A DNA stretch of 14,804 nucleotides, taken from NCBI GenBank assembly GCA_964584415.1, contig CAZOZX010000049.1, positions 1 to 14,804 of the forward strand. The letters run 5' to 3'. Origin of the DNA: PHAA01 sp964584415. GTDB lineage: Bacteria > Bacillota > Syntrophomonadia > Syntrophomonadales > Syntrophomonadaceae. Shown one piece after another: positions 14,099-14,804 of this stretch. Position 1 is the first letter of the stretch. Each line of letters begins with the position of its first letter. The notes beneath the pieces are model-generated. The model was given only the letters and a program-made list of their open reading frames with translations, ran no database searches and was not told where the DNA came from. The position numbers and the translations under genes were made by a program.

Positions 14099-14804
14099 CT
14101 AGTCCGCTACTTCGGTCGGAACTTCGTCATAATTTTGTTCCACATCTTGTTTCTCCAGATATTGCTCCACCTCAGCTTGCTCAGCTTCCTGAGCAACTTC
14201 ACGGATTGACAATCCTATTCTCTTCTCCTGCGGATCTATACTTAATATCTTCACTTTAACTACTTGATTTACACTTACTACATCTTGCGGCTTTTCTACC
14301 CTGCGGTTGGCTAATTGAGATATATGAACCAGACCATCTACTCCTGGCTCAATTTCTATAAAAGCACCAAATGGGGCGATTCTAACTACAGTGCCGTCCA
14401 CAATATCGCCTTCTGTGTACTTCTCGATCACTTTTTCCCATGGGCTCTTCAGTAATTTTTTACGGCTAAGCGAAACTCTTTGTTTTTCGCGATCCAAGGC
14501 CATGATATATACTTCGATTTCCTCGCCTTCTTTAACCGCATCCGACGGATGACTGATTCTGACATGATCCATTTCAGAGACATGGAGAAGGCCTTCAAAG
14601 CCACCCAAATCTATAAATACACCATAATCAACAATGCGTTTTACCCGACCAGTTACTGTTTGTCCTTCCTGGATATTGGCCCAAAATTCATCTTTCTGCC
14701 GTGTTCGTTCAGCTTCTACCAATTGTTTGCGGGAAACTACGATTTGCGAGCCACGTTTTTTATGGCGGTTAAATTCGATTATATTGAACTTGTAGGTTTT
14801 ACCG
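14099..14804 (-). CDS. Ribosomal protein S1-type protein, C-terminal part (possible IspH-S1 fusion)
   Basis: The gene runs off the window edge; 234 residues are present and the reading frame is open to the edge with no plausible start. The fragment begins in the end of one S1 domain (IIEFNRHKKRGSQIVVSRKQL), followed by two complete S1 domains (GQTVTGRVKRIVDYGVFIDLGG and GDIVDGTVVRIAPFGAFIEIEPG), each ending in the VSLSRKK/IGLSIRE type of closing strand, then an acidic, Gln-rich tail. S1-domain proteins bind mRNA on the 30S subunit. In many Clostridia this protein is fused to the C-terminus of IspH, and the nearby fni would fit that, but the N-terminal half is outside the window so the fusion is inference only. 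rpsA is the likely symbol if it is not fused. Confidence 0.9.
   Translation of the reverse strand, partial: GKTYKFNIIEFNRHKKRGSQIVVSRKQLVEAERTRQKDEFWANIQEGQTVTGRVKRIVDYGVFIDLGGFEGLLHVSEMDHVRISHPSDAVKEGEEIEVYIMALDREKQRVSLSRKKLLKSPWEKVIEKYTEGDIVDGTVVRIAPFGAFIEIEPGVDGLVHISQLANRRVEKPQDVVSVNQVVKVKILSIDPQEKRIGLSIREVAQEAEQAEVEQYLEKQDVEQNYDEVPTEVAD

Noticed and set aside
1..14804. CRISPR arrays, insertion sequences, phage genes, tRNA or rRNA genes
   Set aside because: No regularly spaced repeats, transposase-like proteins, or RNA-gene signatures were seen; all long frames are housekeeping, sporulation or family-assigned proteins.

Overview
The window reads as chromosomal backbone DNA of an anaerobic, endospore-forming Firmicute of the class Clostridia. 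The evidence is spoIVA and spoIIP, the clostridial-type DUF512, DUF1614 and DUF3189 genes, strong GGAGG ribosome binding sites with some GTG and TTG starts, and moderate base composition. Resemblance to Syntrophomonas- or Desulfotomaculum-like Clostridia is an impression from memory that I could not test. Every supported gene is on the minus strand, so transcription runs from high to low coordinates. I see no mobile element, CRISPR array, tRNA or rRNA.

In transcription order, the window opens with the 3' part of a ribosomal S1-type protein (14804-14099), which may be the end of an IspH-S1 fusion. A small FmdB-like zinc ribbon follows (14076-13861), then a structured, terminator-like stretch (13796-13745). 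Next come mobA (13628-13038) and fni (13036-11987), which abut. The fni gene appears to start at an ATA codon. A terminator (11950-11926) closes this block. The second block is DUF1614 membrane protein, spoIIP and two tandem, divergent DUF3189 genes (11826-9147). They are tightly packed or overlapping and end in a hairpin whose loop holds the last stop codon.

The third block has its own promoter-like site (9092-9064). It holds a PDZ/radical-SAM DUF512 protein, der, plsY and gpsA (9020-4663), closed by a terminator. It links ribosome assembly to the first steps of phospholipid synthesis: GpsA makes glycerol-3-phosphate and PlsY acylates it. The fourth block is monocistronic spoIVA (4455-2977) with its own terminator. 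The last is hom-lysC (2682-159) with a good extended -10 promoter and a strong terminator. It makes the aspartate-pathway enzymes, and lysC carries an internal ribosome binding site for a separate ACT-domain subunit.

The order S1, fni, der, gpsA, spoIVA matches my memory of Bacillus subtilis, so this is an old conserved block. In this organism a sporulation module (DUF1614-spoIIP-DUF3189-DUF3189) sits inside it, and hom-lysC follows spoIVA. The points most worth following are that module with its degenerate second DUF3189 protein, the C-terminal membrane anchor of SpoIIP, the ATA start of fni, and the internal start in lysC.
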